From NCBI GenBank assembly GCA_030295235.1, contig AP026129.1, positions 372,001 to 436,000 on the forward strand: a stretch of 64,000 nt of DNA. The letters run 5' to 3'. This DNA is from Fistulifera solaris (Eukaryota > Bacillariophyta > Bacillariophyceae > Naviculales > Stauroneidaceae). The notes beneath the pieces were generated by a model. That model was not told where the DNA came from, did not search any database, and worked only from the letters and a program-made list of their open reading frames with translations. Of the stretch, positions 1 to 9,936 are shown piece after piece. How positions within the stretch are numbered: the stretch's first letter is position 1; every line of letters starts with the position of its first letter. The position numbers and the translations under genes were made by a program.

Positions 1-402
1 TAGATCCCAACCTGAATCTAATTGACGCTGCTATTCCGTTCGTAATCGGGATCGGGGGTGTCTAGAAATTGAATGTAGAGGATAGAGCCAGTTAAAATTT
101 AAGTTGACTTGTTACGGGCATCACCTCCTTTTCTAAATGACCACGCATCATAATCTTTATCGTTGGTTTGATCGTTAAATAATAATGAGTGCCAGCTAGA
201 ACAAATCGTGCGTGACACGTCATCAGGTAATGAGTCTGCTTCCTCCGATCTTGCGGATCTTGTGAATTTTCGCCGACCCGTCTTTCGTCAACCATGCGTC
301 ATGCGTCACCTACCACAGCCACATAAAAACTAAAGAAACCATTCTTCGCTTTTCGACATCCACCGCTTGACATTTCCTACAATACCAATAGTGCTTCTTA
401 CC
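1..402. other. Intergenic / upstream region of aspartate aminotransferase
   Basis: No convincing coding sequence. The short open frames here lack codon structure and family resemblance. The stretch directly before position 403 is the likely 5' untranslated region and promoter of the aminotransferase gene. Confidence 0.5.
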
Positions 403-1750
403 ATGATCTCCAAGCAATTCATTTCTCGTCTAGGACGACAGTCTCAAAAGTTCTCGACAAGATGGCAGAGTACTAGTCCATTTGCGGCGTACGAGATGGC
501 ACCTTTAGATCCGATTATTGGCTTGAACGAAGAGTTTCAGCGCGACGACTTTCCTCAAAAGGTCATCGTCGGCGTCGGTGCCTATCGTGACGATGCCGGC
601 AAGCCATACGTTCTTCCGTGTGTTCGCGAAGCGGAACAAAGACTCGTTGATCAGAAACTGGACATGGAATATTCCGGAATTGTAAGTTGACGCGTCGTGT
701 CGACCCGTCGTTTTTTCGACACTTTTCAGAATACTTACAAACGCACCTACGGTTATATAGGCCGGAGACCAAAAGTTTGTGGACCTTTCCCTCAAATTTG
801 GGTACGGAGAAGATTCCGGCGCTTTGAAAGAAGGACGAATTCAAGGTGTTCAGGCCCTTTCGGGGACCGGTGGTCTCCGCGTTTTCGGTGAAATGATTCG
901 TCGTCATGGACACAAACACATTTACGTACCCAATCCAACATGGGGAAATCACATCCCCATCTTTCAAAATTCTGGCCTCGAAGTTCGAAAGTACAGATAT
1001 TACGATGCCAGCAATAGCAGTTTAGACTTTGACGGCATGATCAAAGATATACAAGATATCCCTGCCGGAAGTTGTGTTTTGTTGCATGCCTGTGCCCACA
1101 ATCCTACCGGAATGGACCCCACGCTGGAGCAATGGAAGCAATTGTCGGAGCTGTTCAAGAAAAAACAACTTTTCCCTTTCTTCGATGCTGCCTACCAGGG
1201 CTTTGCTTCGGGCGATGCTATTCTCGACGCCGCTTCGTTGCGCATGTTTGTTGACGACGGACATCTTTTGGGCACTATTCAATCGTTCTCGAAAAATTTT
1301 GGATTGTACGGTCATCGTGTTGGTACGCTCTCGGTGGTGGGTAGCAATGCGGAAGAAGCCGCGCGTGTTGTGTCACAGATGAAAATGGTGATCCGTCCCA
1401 TGTACTCGAACCCGCCTCGCCACGGTGCCCGCATTGTCTCCACGATTTTGGACGACCCAAAATTGAAAAGTGATTTCTATGAACAATGCAAGGGGATGGC
1501 CGATCGTATGAATACTATGCGCACGAAACTGCGAGATGAACTAGAAGCAGTCGGGTCGACTCGCAACTGGGACCACATTGTGAAACAGATCGGGATGTTT
1601 GCCTACTCTGGTCTGAACAAAGAGCAAGTAATGGAAATGCGATCCAAACACCATCTGTATTGCACAGCGGACGGTCGTATTAGCATGGCCGGTGTCACGA
1701 CTGGCAACGTTTCATACATTGCGAATGCCATGCATGATGTATCCAAGTAA
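403..1750 (+). CDS. AAT: Aspartate aminotransferase, probably mitochondrial
   Basis: Two exons, 403-681 and 761-1750, joined by a GT-AG intron (donor gtaagt, acceptor tatag) that falls between codons; product about 422 residues. It should swap the amino group between aspartate and 2-oxoglutarate using PLP. The N-terminus is rich in Arg, Ser and Gln without acidic residues (MISKQFISRLGRQ), as in mitochondrial leaders. Family signatures are clear: GVGAYRDD near residue 60, HNPTGMDP in the PLP site, DAAYQGFASG, and the PLP-lysine motif SFSKNFGLYGHR with Lys near residue 270. Length fits class I aminotransferases. The frame is intact. It lies beside carbamate kinase and a cDPGS-like gene, so this end of the window leans toward nitrogen metabolism, but no operon-like link is implied. 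Confidence 0.95.
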
Positions 1751-1890
1751 ATTTATCTATTGCCATACTTTTCGCGTCAATAAAGTGATTGAATAATAGA
1801 CCTCTAATTATATTTTGCTGTAATGGAACTCTGTATTCTATGCATGTATGAAAATCCGATCTAAGCCGCCTTTGCGCGATTTTGGTGCGA

Positions 1891-3427
1891 TTATTCGAAA
1901 CGTTCCGTAAAAGTATTGAGGGTGTCATGAAAAGCCTTTACATCATCTTGGTCAAGCTCGAGCTCGTAGCGAGCAACTACGGAAGGTCTCTTAAGATCCA
2001 TACGACGAGCAATGTCACTCGGCGTGCCGAATATAATGGTGTCGCATTCCACAGCATGGATGGTTGCTTCTAGATCCTTCACTTGCTCCTTACCGTATCC
2101 CATGGCCGGAAGAACATTCTTCAAATGAGGAAACTTTTCAAACACTTTCTTTAAAGAACCTTGCGCACTGGGACGAGGATCGACAATTTCAGAAGCACCA
2201 AGGTCTGTGGCTAGAACATAACCTGCTCCATACACCATGCCACCGTGAGTCAGTGTCGGTCCGTCGTCGATCACGAGGACGCGCTTGCCCTTGACCAAGT
2301 TAGAAGCCTCTTCAGTTTTAAGATCATGGCCCTCAGCTGTGACCACAGACCCCGCCAAGAAGATTGGTGCGTCTGGCTTGGTGATATTCTTCAGTTTTTC
2401 GGCCTGTTTTAGTGCCTTCTCCTTATCGGCTGGGCTATTGACTTTGCAGACTAGAACTACATCTGCCATTCGGACGTTGGTTTCTCCGGGGAAATAACGA
2501 ATTTCGTCGGACGGGCGCAACGAATCTACTAGACAGATGTGTAGGTTTGGCTTGTAGAATGGCAGATCATTGTTTCCTCCATCCCAAATGATAATATCAG
2601 CATCCTTTTCAGCCTCACGAAGAATCATGGGGTAATCAACGCCAGCGAAGAGGAGAGTTCCTTGCTCAATATGACGGAAATATTCTTCGCGCTCCTCAAT
2701 GGTGCAGTCATATTTGTCCATGTCTTCCATCTTTTCGTATCTTTGGCATCGTTGATTCAGCAAGTTCTTGTCGTAAGGCATAGGGTGCCGAATAGCAGCA
2801 ACCTTCATGCCCTTGTCTTTGAAGTACTGCGAGCAAGAGATAGTTTGATAACAGTGAGCACTCATTGTGGCTTTCTCAACCATGATGACGACGTAACATT
2901 CAACGTACCTTTGCCACATATCTTGTCGCCTGTGACTTGCCCACACCCGTCCTACTGGCGCAAACAGAGATGACAGGCTTGCTCGACTCCACCATGGTTA
3001 AGTGAGGAGGAAGTTGGACAAATTTGCATCCAGCAGCGTTAGCCCTCGAAGCGAGAGACTGTACCGTGTCGTAACTCAAGTCCGAGTACGCCATGGCGAC
3101 CGTTGTGGCACCGAAGCGCGCGACGAGTTCTTCCAACTTGTCTTCGGGAAATATTTTGACTCCGTTGGGATAGCGATTGTTGTTCAGGTCGTTGTTACAC
3201 ATTTCGCTGGGGAACGTACGGTCGTCAATGCCTGGAATTTGAGCAGCCGTGAAGCACACCACTTCAACATTTGGCTGTTTCGACCAGTAGGTGATGAAAT
3301 CATGAAAGTCTCGTCCTGCTGCCCCCAAAATAATGACCTTCTCTGTCAACTCATCCTTATGATGGCCAAACGTTTTCACCATAGGGGCGAAGCTCTTTTT
3401 AACTTGTTGGACTGCTCCAGAAAGCAT
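1891..3427 (-). CDS. Cyclic 2,3-diphosphoglycerate synthetase-like P-loop protein
   Basis: Two exons on the minus strand, 3427-2909 and 2826-1891, with a phase-0 intron (donor gtacgt, acceptor ctcgcag); about 484 residues, frame intact. The N-terminal half is a Rossmann-like region (VIILGAAGRDFHDF). The second half starts with a P-loop (SRTGVGKSQATRYV) near residues 160-170, followed by IRHPMPYDKNL, IIWDGGNNDLPFY, and DDGPTLTHGGM. This set matches archaeal and bacterial cyclic 2,3-diphosphoglycerate synthetase and its relatives (about 450 residues). Archaeal enzymes make a thermoprotectant; a diatom has no known use for that, so the true substrate is open. It is transcribed divergently from carbamate kinase across about 490 bases. 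A prokaryotic origin is likely. The family call is firm, the reaction is not. Confidence 0.85.
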
Positions 3428-3921
3428 GCTGTATGTTTGTTAATGTTTTTCTAATGTTTTCAATTTGTGAGAGGATGATAAAGGAGGCAAAACCTTCCAT
3501 ACATGCCATCACGACTCTTTATGCGAACCCCCTCATTCATTTGTGACATCAAAATGTTGACCCGATGATTACAGTATTTGATTGATGGCTTCTTCTTCGA
3601 TGGGTCTTCTTCGGCAAGGTCGTCGATGGATGGCACGTCTTTTTTGTCAATGCTGCATTGACCCATCGGTACTTATACCACAATGATAATAATATCTTCT
3701 TTCATAATTATGAACCGTCATTTGCGAACTCGAAACGGAAACGCGAACTGAGCCATCAACCACCATCTTGACGAATCATTTGTGTTGTATGAGAAACCAT
3801 TCTTCGGTAAAGAAAGAATGTCGGGTACTTCAGAAATCGGAAGCGACAACCTTGCTTCTCATAAATAATTATTTGATCCTTTTCAAATTGAAACAGAGAA
3901 CATCGGCGTTTGTCATTCATC
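3428..3921. promoter_or_regulatory. Probable bidirectional promoter between cDPGS-like gene and carbamate kinase
   Basis: About 490 bases separate the two divergent start codons. I see no coding sequence of good quality here. The gap must hold the 5' leaders and promoters of both genes, so shared control is possible. No specific transcription-factor site could be identified by eye. Confidence 0.45.
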
Positions 3922-5044
3922 ATGCTTTCCCGATCGTTGCGAAATGTCGGCCGATTTATGAGCCGTGCAAGAATTCCAGCGGTAACAGCCAAATACATGT
4001 CGTCCAACATGAATGATCATATTGTAATTGCGCTTGGTGGGAATGCTTTGTTAAAAAGAGGAGAAAAACATGACCATATCCAATCAGCGACACAACATCC
4101 GAGACGGCATGCAATCCTTGGCAGACATAGTGCGCAAGCACAAAACGACGATTGTGCATGGAAATGGTCCACAGTAAGTGCCACAACGTATCTCTTTCAT
4201 GACTTGTCGGAGCAGACTTATATTCAAAACCATTAATGTATTCAGGGTGGGCCTGCTCATGTTAGAAAGCGATGCATATGAACGCCAGACGGGTTTGCAA
4301 CAGATATCGCTTGACGTCTTGGATGCCGAGACAGAAGGAATGATCGGTTACATGATCGAACAGGAGTTACAGCCATACCTTTCTCAAGACCAAGGTATGG
4401 TGACAGTCTTAAGCCAGATTGTCGTGTCACCCGATGACCCATCGATGTTGAATCCAACGAAGTTTGTAGGCCCCGTGTACACTAAAGAAGAAGCGAATAA
4501 ATTATCTGTACCCGTCAAAGCTGACGGAAAATATTTCCGGCGGGTCGTACCCTCACCGCAACCAATCAAGTTGGTTCCGCACCAGCTTCAAGTAGTCCAG
4601 AAACTTACTGATGCTGGTTGTATTGTCATTTGCGGTGGAGGCGGAGGCATACCGGTCGTCGAGAAAGAAGGCAGGTACGAAGGTATCGAGGCCGTCATAG
4701 ACAAAGATCGTGCAGCAACAATGATCGGGAAAGCGATTGGAGCGCAAGGTCTCTTAATTCTGACCGACATTCCAGCAGTAGCCATCCATTACGGAACGGA
4801 ACAACAAAAGTTCATTAAAACGATATCTCCCAATCAACTCGAGACTCTGAAGGATCACTTTCCCGCCGGTTCGATGGGTCCCAAGGTAGAGTCTGCCATT
4901 GATTTTGTTCGACTAACAAATGGCTGGGCAGCCATTGGCTCATTGCAGAATGCTGACGAAATCGTCGCCGGAAAGGCGGGAACCATGGTTCGTGACACTC
5001 CAACAGATGATCCCGTTGTATTTTATGAGAAAGGCGACATATAA
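3922..5044 (+). CDS. Carbamate kinase with organelle leader
   Basis: Two exons, 3922-4173 and 4246-5044 (donor gtaagt, acceptor ttcag); about 349 residues once one base is removed from the A5 run at 4064-4068. Without that the frame jumps between ALLKRGE and MTISNQRHNI, which are contiguous in the family. Motifs: IALGGNALLKRGE, HGNGPQVGLL (split by the intron inside Gln), CGGGGGIPVVE, KDRAATMI, LILTDIPAV, GSMGPKVESAI. The enzyme interconverts carbamoyl phosphate + ADP and carbamate + ATP. The leader MLSRSLRNVGRFMSR is Arg/Ser-rich and suggests a mitochondrion; an in-frame ATG at 3910 is an alternative start. Carbamate kinase is mainly prokaryotic, so acquisition by transfer is likely. Its divergent neighbour is the cDPGS-like gene. 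Confidence 0.92.
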
Positions 5045-5158
5045 TGAAAGTTAAAGAGCTTCAGCTGCCGAAGCGATAGACGTACAATGTTTACAATCGT
5101 CTTTGCATAATATGTTCGTTTTGCCCGTCACTCAACACTGATCGAATCCATCACGGAT

Positions 5159-6001
5159 TCAAGCCACGGTCTGGATTACCCCGCAACACTGACAAGACAC
5201 GGGCCACATTTCGTCGACAAAGAATCGTTCTTCAGTTAATATACGAGCCAAAGGAAAGGCTTCGTGTATTGTTTGAGCTGTATACCGATGTAAATGGCAG
5301 TTATCCGCGACCGCTTGCTGAAGCGGATCCAAAAGCTGTTGTTGAACACCAAAGAAGGGTTTCCCATCACCCGGTTCTGTCGCTACGTGTTCGACATATC
5401 CCAACGTTCCACCGTTGGGTTTCAACAGACGCTTCATTTCTTGCGCTGCCTTGATGGGATTATTGACACTGCATAGCATGGTGCAAAACACAATCGAATC
5501 AAAAAAGCCATCTGGAAACGGCACCACAGTAGTAATATCCCCAGAAATGAACTGTAAATCCACGTGAAATTTTTTTAATTGCACCTTGGCATCTTCTTGT
5601 ACTTTACGGCTCGGTATTTTGAAGTCTAGACCCACTAATTCCATCGGTACAGGGACTCGTTGTAAAGCTTGATTGTACAAACCGCGCCGTACGAGGCGAC
5701 AATCCGACCCCATGCCGACCTCCAAAATTCGCAAGGGACGTGATGGACCATCGTTGACCACAATATTCTCCAGTGCAGTCGTTAAAGTCGATATAACTCT
5801 TCTCTCATGAGTCTCTGGATAAATGAGATTGCTGGTTAGCTGGATTTTCTGAAACGTTTTTCCGTAATAATACGCAGTTCCTGCGGCGAGCGGTGCCTTC
5901 CAAAACCAGTCGCGCCGCGTCTCTGGTTGCGAGAAAGCTTTGACTGCAGCCCGCGATGTTACCATAACAACGATCCAACAGAAAACGATCATCGTACACA
6001 C
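5159..6001 (-). CDS. METTL7-like SAM-dependent methyltransferase, membrane-anchored
   Basis: Single exon, 280 residues. The N-terminus (MCTMIVFCWIVVMVTS) is a hydrophobic helix that could be a signal anchor. The methyltransferase fold follows: ILEVGMGSDCRLVRRG (motif I, SAM loop, near residue 92), VGLDFKIPSR, then DITTVVPFPDGFFDSIV and MKRLLKPNGGTLGYVEHV. The order and the late Cys-rich tail (SCQCCGVIQ) resemble animal METTL7/TMT1 proteins of the endoplasmic reticulum and lipid droplets, which methylate alkyl thiols. The substrate in this organism is unknown. The gene converges on carbamate kinase and diverges from the patatin gene. Confidence 0.7.
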   Translation of the reverse strand: MCTMIVFCWIVVMVTSRAAVKAFSQPETRRDWFWKAPLAAGTAYYYGKTFQKIQLTSNLIYPETHERRVISTLTTALENIVVNDGPSRPLRILEVGMGSDCRLVRRGLYNQALQRVPVPMELVGLDFKIPSRKVQEDAKVQLKKFHVDLQFISGDITTVVPFPDGFFDSIVFCTMLCSVNNPIKAAQEMKRLLKPNGGTLGYVEHVATEPGDGKPFFGVQQQLLDPLQQAVADNCHLHRYTAQTIHEAFPLARILTEERFFVDEMWPVSCQCCGVIQTVA

Positions 6002-6619
6002 ACCATTATTCTTTGGTCGGAAATGCTTTTACCGCCGCTGGTACTACGGCAGAATGCGTTTCTTGAAAATAATGGAACTCGACACTCGACGCTTCCTACT
6101 TTATGTTGTGTATCACACAAACAATTATCCGACGGAAATCACTTGCAGTCCCGAGAACTGTTTTAAGGCGTGTATTTGATTCAATACCTCGATCTGTGGA
6201 AGTGCAATGGATGTTGTCACTACTGGTATGTATTTTTGTTGATATTGTTTCCTGGTATCTGCAGTGAGGATTCAAAATAATGCAAAGTTACTTTTTTTTA
6301 ATGGTGCCAGTACTTGTAACTTGTAACTTGTAACGGTAATTGTCTTCGACTAACGTTACGAGTACGAGCTACGCTCCATTATATCGCACCGTCACCAAAA
6401 AAATTTTACGACGACGACGCACATCATCGCGAAAAGCAGGTGTCCTCTGTCCTCTCACCTTCATTCGTTTCTTTCTTGACCATAATAATATTATACCAGG
6501 TACAAGTACTCTTCCCTCAAAGCGTTGGGTCTCTGCAATTGAAAAGTAATCCTTCTCTTTTACTTGTACTTATTACCAACTGATTACTAAAAGAGTCGTC
6601 GTTTTTAGCCGAAAGCACG
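6002..6619. other. Intergenic region with short tandem acttgta repeats
   Basis: Divergent promoter region between the methyltransferase and the patatin gene. At 6311-6332 the unit (a)acttgta is repeated about three times, and taccaggtacaagtac near 6495 belongs to the GGTACC/TACCAGGTA motif set seen across the window. No credible gene. Confidence 0.5.
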
Positions 6620-8269
6620 ATGCGATCATCATTATTTCGAGTCCTCCTCTTCGTCGCAGTTGCCTGGTGGAGAATCATCGTTCAAGCCTACACCTTTCCC
6701 TCACTCGGTCGCAAAGCGTTTCATTTCTACGCTTCCTTGTCAAATGAAGAGACAAAGAACAAAACATGGATGAATAAATTAGGCTTTCGACGGGCGTCTC
6801 GTGATGGACGTGTCGCTCGTGAACTGTACAAGTCGAAACGAAGCAAAGACAAACATCGCATCACCGACCGAATCGCATTGGAGGACTATTTTCAAGACAC
6901 GAAAATGCAATTTCGGGATGATAAGGGGGAAATCGACTATTCTGCTTTACTCGGGGCACTCGATGTTCGCGGCGACACACAAATCATCGGCACCGCCAAC
7001 TATACGCACCCCGTCGTGCAATTGTTGCACGAACGAAGACGGAGTATACAACACGGTGCCGCGACAGCAAATGGTACAGCACACACCAAAGTTGCTCTCG
7101 CCATTGAAGGTGGAGGTATGCGTGGATGTGTATCAGCGGGAGCCATATGCGCGATCTATCATCTCAACTTGACAAAATGCATTGATGTTGTGTACGGAGC
7201 ATCGGCTGGTTCACTCATAGGGTCGTATTTGATTACCAACCAGCTGCCGTGGTTCGGTCCTGAACTCTACTATGATAAACTAACTACTGCGGGGCGACAG
7301 TTCATTGATACAAGACGGTTGCTGCGAGCGTTGGGATTTGGTCTGTTGGATCCTCGCCTGCTCAAAGATGTACTCACTCGACGGGCGTTTGGCAAGCCGG
7401 TATTGAACTTGTCATTCTTGTTGCAAAAGACGATGCAAGAAACAAAACCTCTCGATTGGGATACCTTTGTTGCCAAGCAAAGTACAATACCGCTCAAAGT
7501 TGTTGTATCAGATTTGAAATCAGAACGGTCGCGGGCGCTTGACATGGAAGGAGGATACTTTGAGACCCTCTCCGAACTATCACAATGTATGCATGCATCT
7601 TGCTTATTACCAGGGATTGCCGGACCTTTAATGAACATGGACATGGATGTGATCAAAGGTCGCAAAAAAGGGGAGAAATTCATTCTCGGGAATAATTTGA
7701 ATGCCGATGCCATCCATCCGATGGCGGATGCATTGGTATACGAGCCACTTCCGTACCATTCAGCAATTGATGATGGAGCCACGCATGTGATCGTAGTGCG
7801 ATCTAGACCAGATGGTGTCGACGTCTCGGGAAAGTCAAGTTTTTTCGAAAGTCTAATTTTTCGCAGATTCTTTCTGCGAAAGAACCGCCTACCTCATATA
7901 TTCGAGCGATTTCGGAGACAACAACACAAAAAGATTTATGCAAGAGACGTTCTTGAATTGAACGAACACGCCAACAGTCAGCAAGATTATTTAGACACAT
8001 CGAAGCCCCATATTTTGACGATTGCGGCGCCGCCAGGTTCGCCCGAAGTATCTCGGCTCGAAACGGGACGTCAAGCTATTTTTGAAGGTATCCGACGTGG
8101 CTTCGCCAGAGCCTATGACTGTCTCGTGGAGGACCCTTCTCAACGAGGAAAAGGAATGGAGGTTGCTTTAGAGTTCTTCCCGGACGATATTCTGGATTAC
8201 GATCCATTGCTCATCGACACAACAGATGAGTCAGCCTATGAATATTATTTGAAGCAGAGGCAGATATAG
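6620..8269 (+). CDS. Patatin-like phospholipase
   Basis: Single exon, 549 residues. A signal-peptide-like N-terminus (RVLLFVAVAWWRIIVQA) is followed by a basic linker and a patatin domain: oxyanion loop EGGGMRGC near residue 163, nucleophile elbow GASAG near residue 193, and the late strand GATHVIVVRSRPDG. Patatins use a Ser-Asp dyad, with Asp in a DGG/DGA motif placed before the late strand; here that position reads ADALVYEPLP, so the Asp is kept but the two glycines are not. Expected activity is acyl hydrolysis of glycerolipids in the secretory system or plastid; the leader does not show a clear ASAFAP-type plastid motif. The frame is intact. Confidence 0.85.
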   Translation: MRSSLFRVLLFVAVAWWRIIVQAYTFPSLGRKAFHFYASLSNEETKNKTWMNKLGFRRASRDGRVARELYKSKRSKDKHRITDRIALEDYFQDTKMQFRDDKGEIDYSALLGALDVRGDTQIIGTANYTHPVVQLLHERRRSIQHGAATANGTAHTKVALAIEGGGMRGCVSAGAICAIYHLNLTKCIDVVYGASAGSLIGSYLITNQLPWFGPELYYDKLTTAGRQFIDTRRLLRALGFGLLDPRLLKDVLTRRAFGKPVLNLSFLLQKTMQETKPLDWDTFVAKQSTIPLKVVVSDLKSERSRALDMEGGYFETLSELSQCMHASCLLPGIAGPLMNMDMDVIKGRKKGEKFILGNNLNADAIHPMADALVYEPLPYHSAIDDGATHVIVVRSRPDGVDVSGKSSFFESLIFRRFFLRKNRLPHIFERFRRQQHKKIYARDVLELNEHANSQQDYLDTSKPHILTIAAPPGSPEVSRLETGRQAIFEGIRRGFARAYDCLVEDPSQRGKGMEVALEFFPDDILDYDPLLIDTTDESAYEYYLKQRQI

Positions 8270-8558
8270 ATTCGAACTGAACATAAAAATACAACACTTT
8301 TCTATAGATCATCGAATGCCTGATTACACTGTAGCTTTCACAAAAGATCATCTCAATTCGTCATTTCTCGTACTCAAAGCTCTTGAAAGTTCGCGCGGGT
8401 TCACCTTGTTTCCCAGGGAATTGTAATCATTTCATTCCTTTATATTGAAACCCTGACGATGCAAAAAAAATAAGCGTGTAGCTGCTTTCATGTAACACCG
8501 GTGTTTACGGACAAATAATAGATCCGACCGGACTCTTGATAGAAATATCCACGTTGCT
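8270..8558. other. Intergenic region between convergent genes
   Basis: Short convergent gap holding the 3' untranslated regions of the patatin and pseudouridine synthase genes. No further structure recognised. Confidence 0.5.
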
Positions 8559-9542
8559 TCACGGTGATTCACCTTGTTCGCTATCCGAGCGTGGATGTTC
8601 TAAAGAAGGAGATTCCCGTTTCAACAGATCCGCCTCACGACACCCAAACCACGCTGACCAGTTTGTCGGAATCGGCGCTACGAACGTGCGCTGCGAAAGG
8701 TTCAGCACAATCTTTTCTTCTGGTAGGTATAGCCTCCGTGCATGCAAGGCGACTGACGCATCGGGCAGTGCACGTGGCGCGCCATATCGCAAATCACCTA
8801 CTAAGGGACATCCGTGACAGGCAAGCAGTGAACGAATGACATGTTTCGAACCGTTATTGGTCTCAACTTCCAGAACAACGACTGGCGATTGCTTGGAGAG
8901 GAACATTGTCCGATACCGCAGTGCCGAAATCTTTTGCCGCGTGTCATGCAACGACAACGTTTTGCTCGACAAGATAGGTTTCATAATCACCGAGGCACCT
9001 CTTGTAGGACCAGTACGACTTGTTTCTCGTCGATTGGGACTATTTCTTCGTTGTTCCGCACCCCGCAATTCTGTCCATGCCTGTTGCGAAGGCGACAAGT
9101 GCCTTTGCCAGTCGTCTCTTGCAACTACGACGAAATAGGATTTGTGCACTTGTTGCCACTGCGATTGAATCCGACTGGCACTTTTGCTCGATTTCCCATA
9201 CAACAAAACTCCCGTACACGGTTGATCGAGACGATGCAAGGGTCGCAAGAAAGTGTGTTGTTGTAAGCAATACTGCAGAAGGCATTTGCCGTCATCTTGT
9301 CCGTCGTTGGGTATCGAGCGCCATCCGGCAGGTTTGTTGAGAGCCAATAAATGATTACTCTCGAAAAGAATACTGGGTTTCGGAAGAGAGCGCTTCTTAC
9401 CAGCAGTGTTGTAGGCGGTGGCCGAAAAGCGTCTTAACATGCTGTGCAGTAGAAAGAAGCCAAGCACAATGAATTGTCGTGCTCTTTTCAAAGACAGCTT
9501 GTGAACTTGCGACATGATCTCGCGGGCGCGATTACTGATCAA
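8559..9542 (-). CDS. RluA-family RNA pseudouridine synthase
   Basis: Single exon, 327 residues. The domain starts with LFESNHLLALNKPAGW near residue 60 and carries the catalytic motif RPLHRLDQPCTGVLL (HRLD at about residues 103-106, Asp being the nucleophile that converts uridine to pseudouridine). Later elements are NNGSKHVIRSLLACHGCPLVGDLRYG and ALHARRLYL, both typical of RluA enzymes. An internal Met opens MLRRFSATAYNTAG, which looks like a mitochondrial leader and may be the real start (near 9440). There is a Gln/Arg/Pro-rich insert in the middle of the domain. The RNA target cannot be read from the sequence. Confidence 0.88.
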   Translation of the reverse strand: MISNRAREIMSQVHKLSLKRARQFIVLGFFLLHSMLRRFSATAYNTAGKKRSLPKPSILFESNHLLALNKPAGWRSIPNDGQDDGKCLLQYCLQQHTFLRPLHRLDQPCTGVLLYGKSSKSASRIQSQWQQVHKSYFVVVARDDWQRHLSPSQQAWTELRGAEQRRNSPNRRETSRTGPTRGASVIMKPILSSKTLSLHDTRQKISALRYRTMFLSKQSPVVVLEVETNNGSKHVIRSLLACHGCPLVGDLRYGAPRALPDASVALHARRLYLPEEKIVLNLSQRTFVAPIPTNWSAWFGCREADLLKRESPSLEHPRSDSEQGESP

Positions 9543-9936
9543 TTTGACCCTGCAGAGTCTATAGGTCCGACGCAGGAGATCAACTTAACAAACGAGTGTT
9601 TTCTACCAATCGAAAGGAACATACTAAGTAATCGAATAAAAGCGCATCCTTCATTCGTCTCAACCGAAAAAATGGACCGTAATGACAGCACACGCGCGCA
9701 TGACAGACGTAGGTGCATTGCAGGATGAGTCACGTTTGAACCTTCATTCACGCTGGCCAACCCGTTCTCCACCAGAAAGGAACTTCTGAGCCATCGGAAC
9801 GAAAGAATAACGATGAGCCAGAGCGTTCCTTTTCATTCGTTCATTTCTTTTCACTTTTTTTGAAATAGTCACAGCATGAATTGAATCAAAAGTACTAGGT
9901 ATACAAACACAAGAGCGAATCTCCATCGCTGTAAAT
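9543..9936. promoter_or_regulatory. Divergent intergenic region (pseudouridine synthase / PabAB)
   Basis: About 390 bases between two divergent start codons. No coding sequence recognised. It should contain both promoters. Confidence 0.4.

Noticed and set aside
3460-3666. 68-codon minus-strand open frame upstream of the cDPGS-like gene
   Set aside because: No domain, and it falls in the likely 5' leader or promoter of that gene. An upstream exon is possible but no splice pair joins it convincingly.
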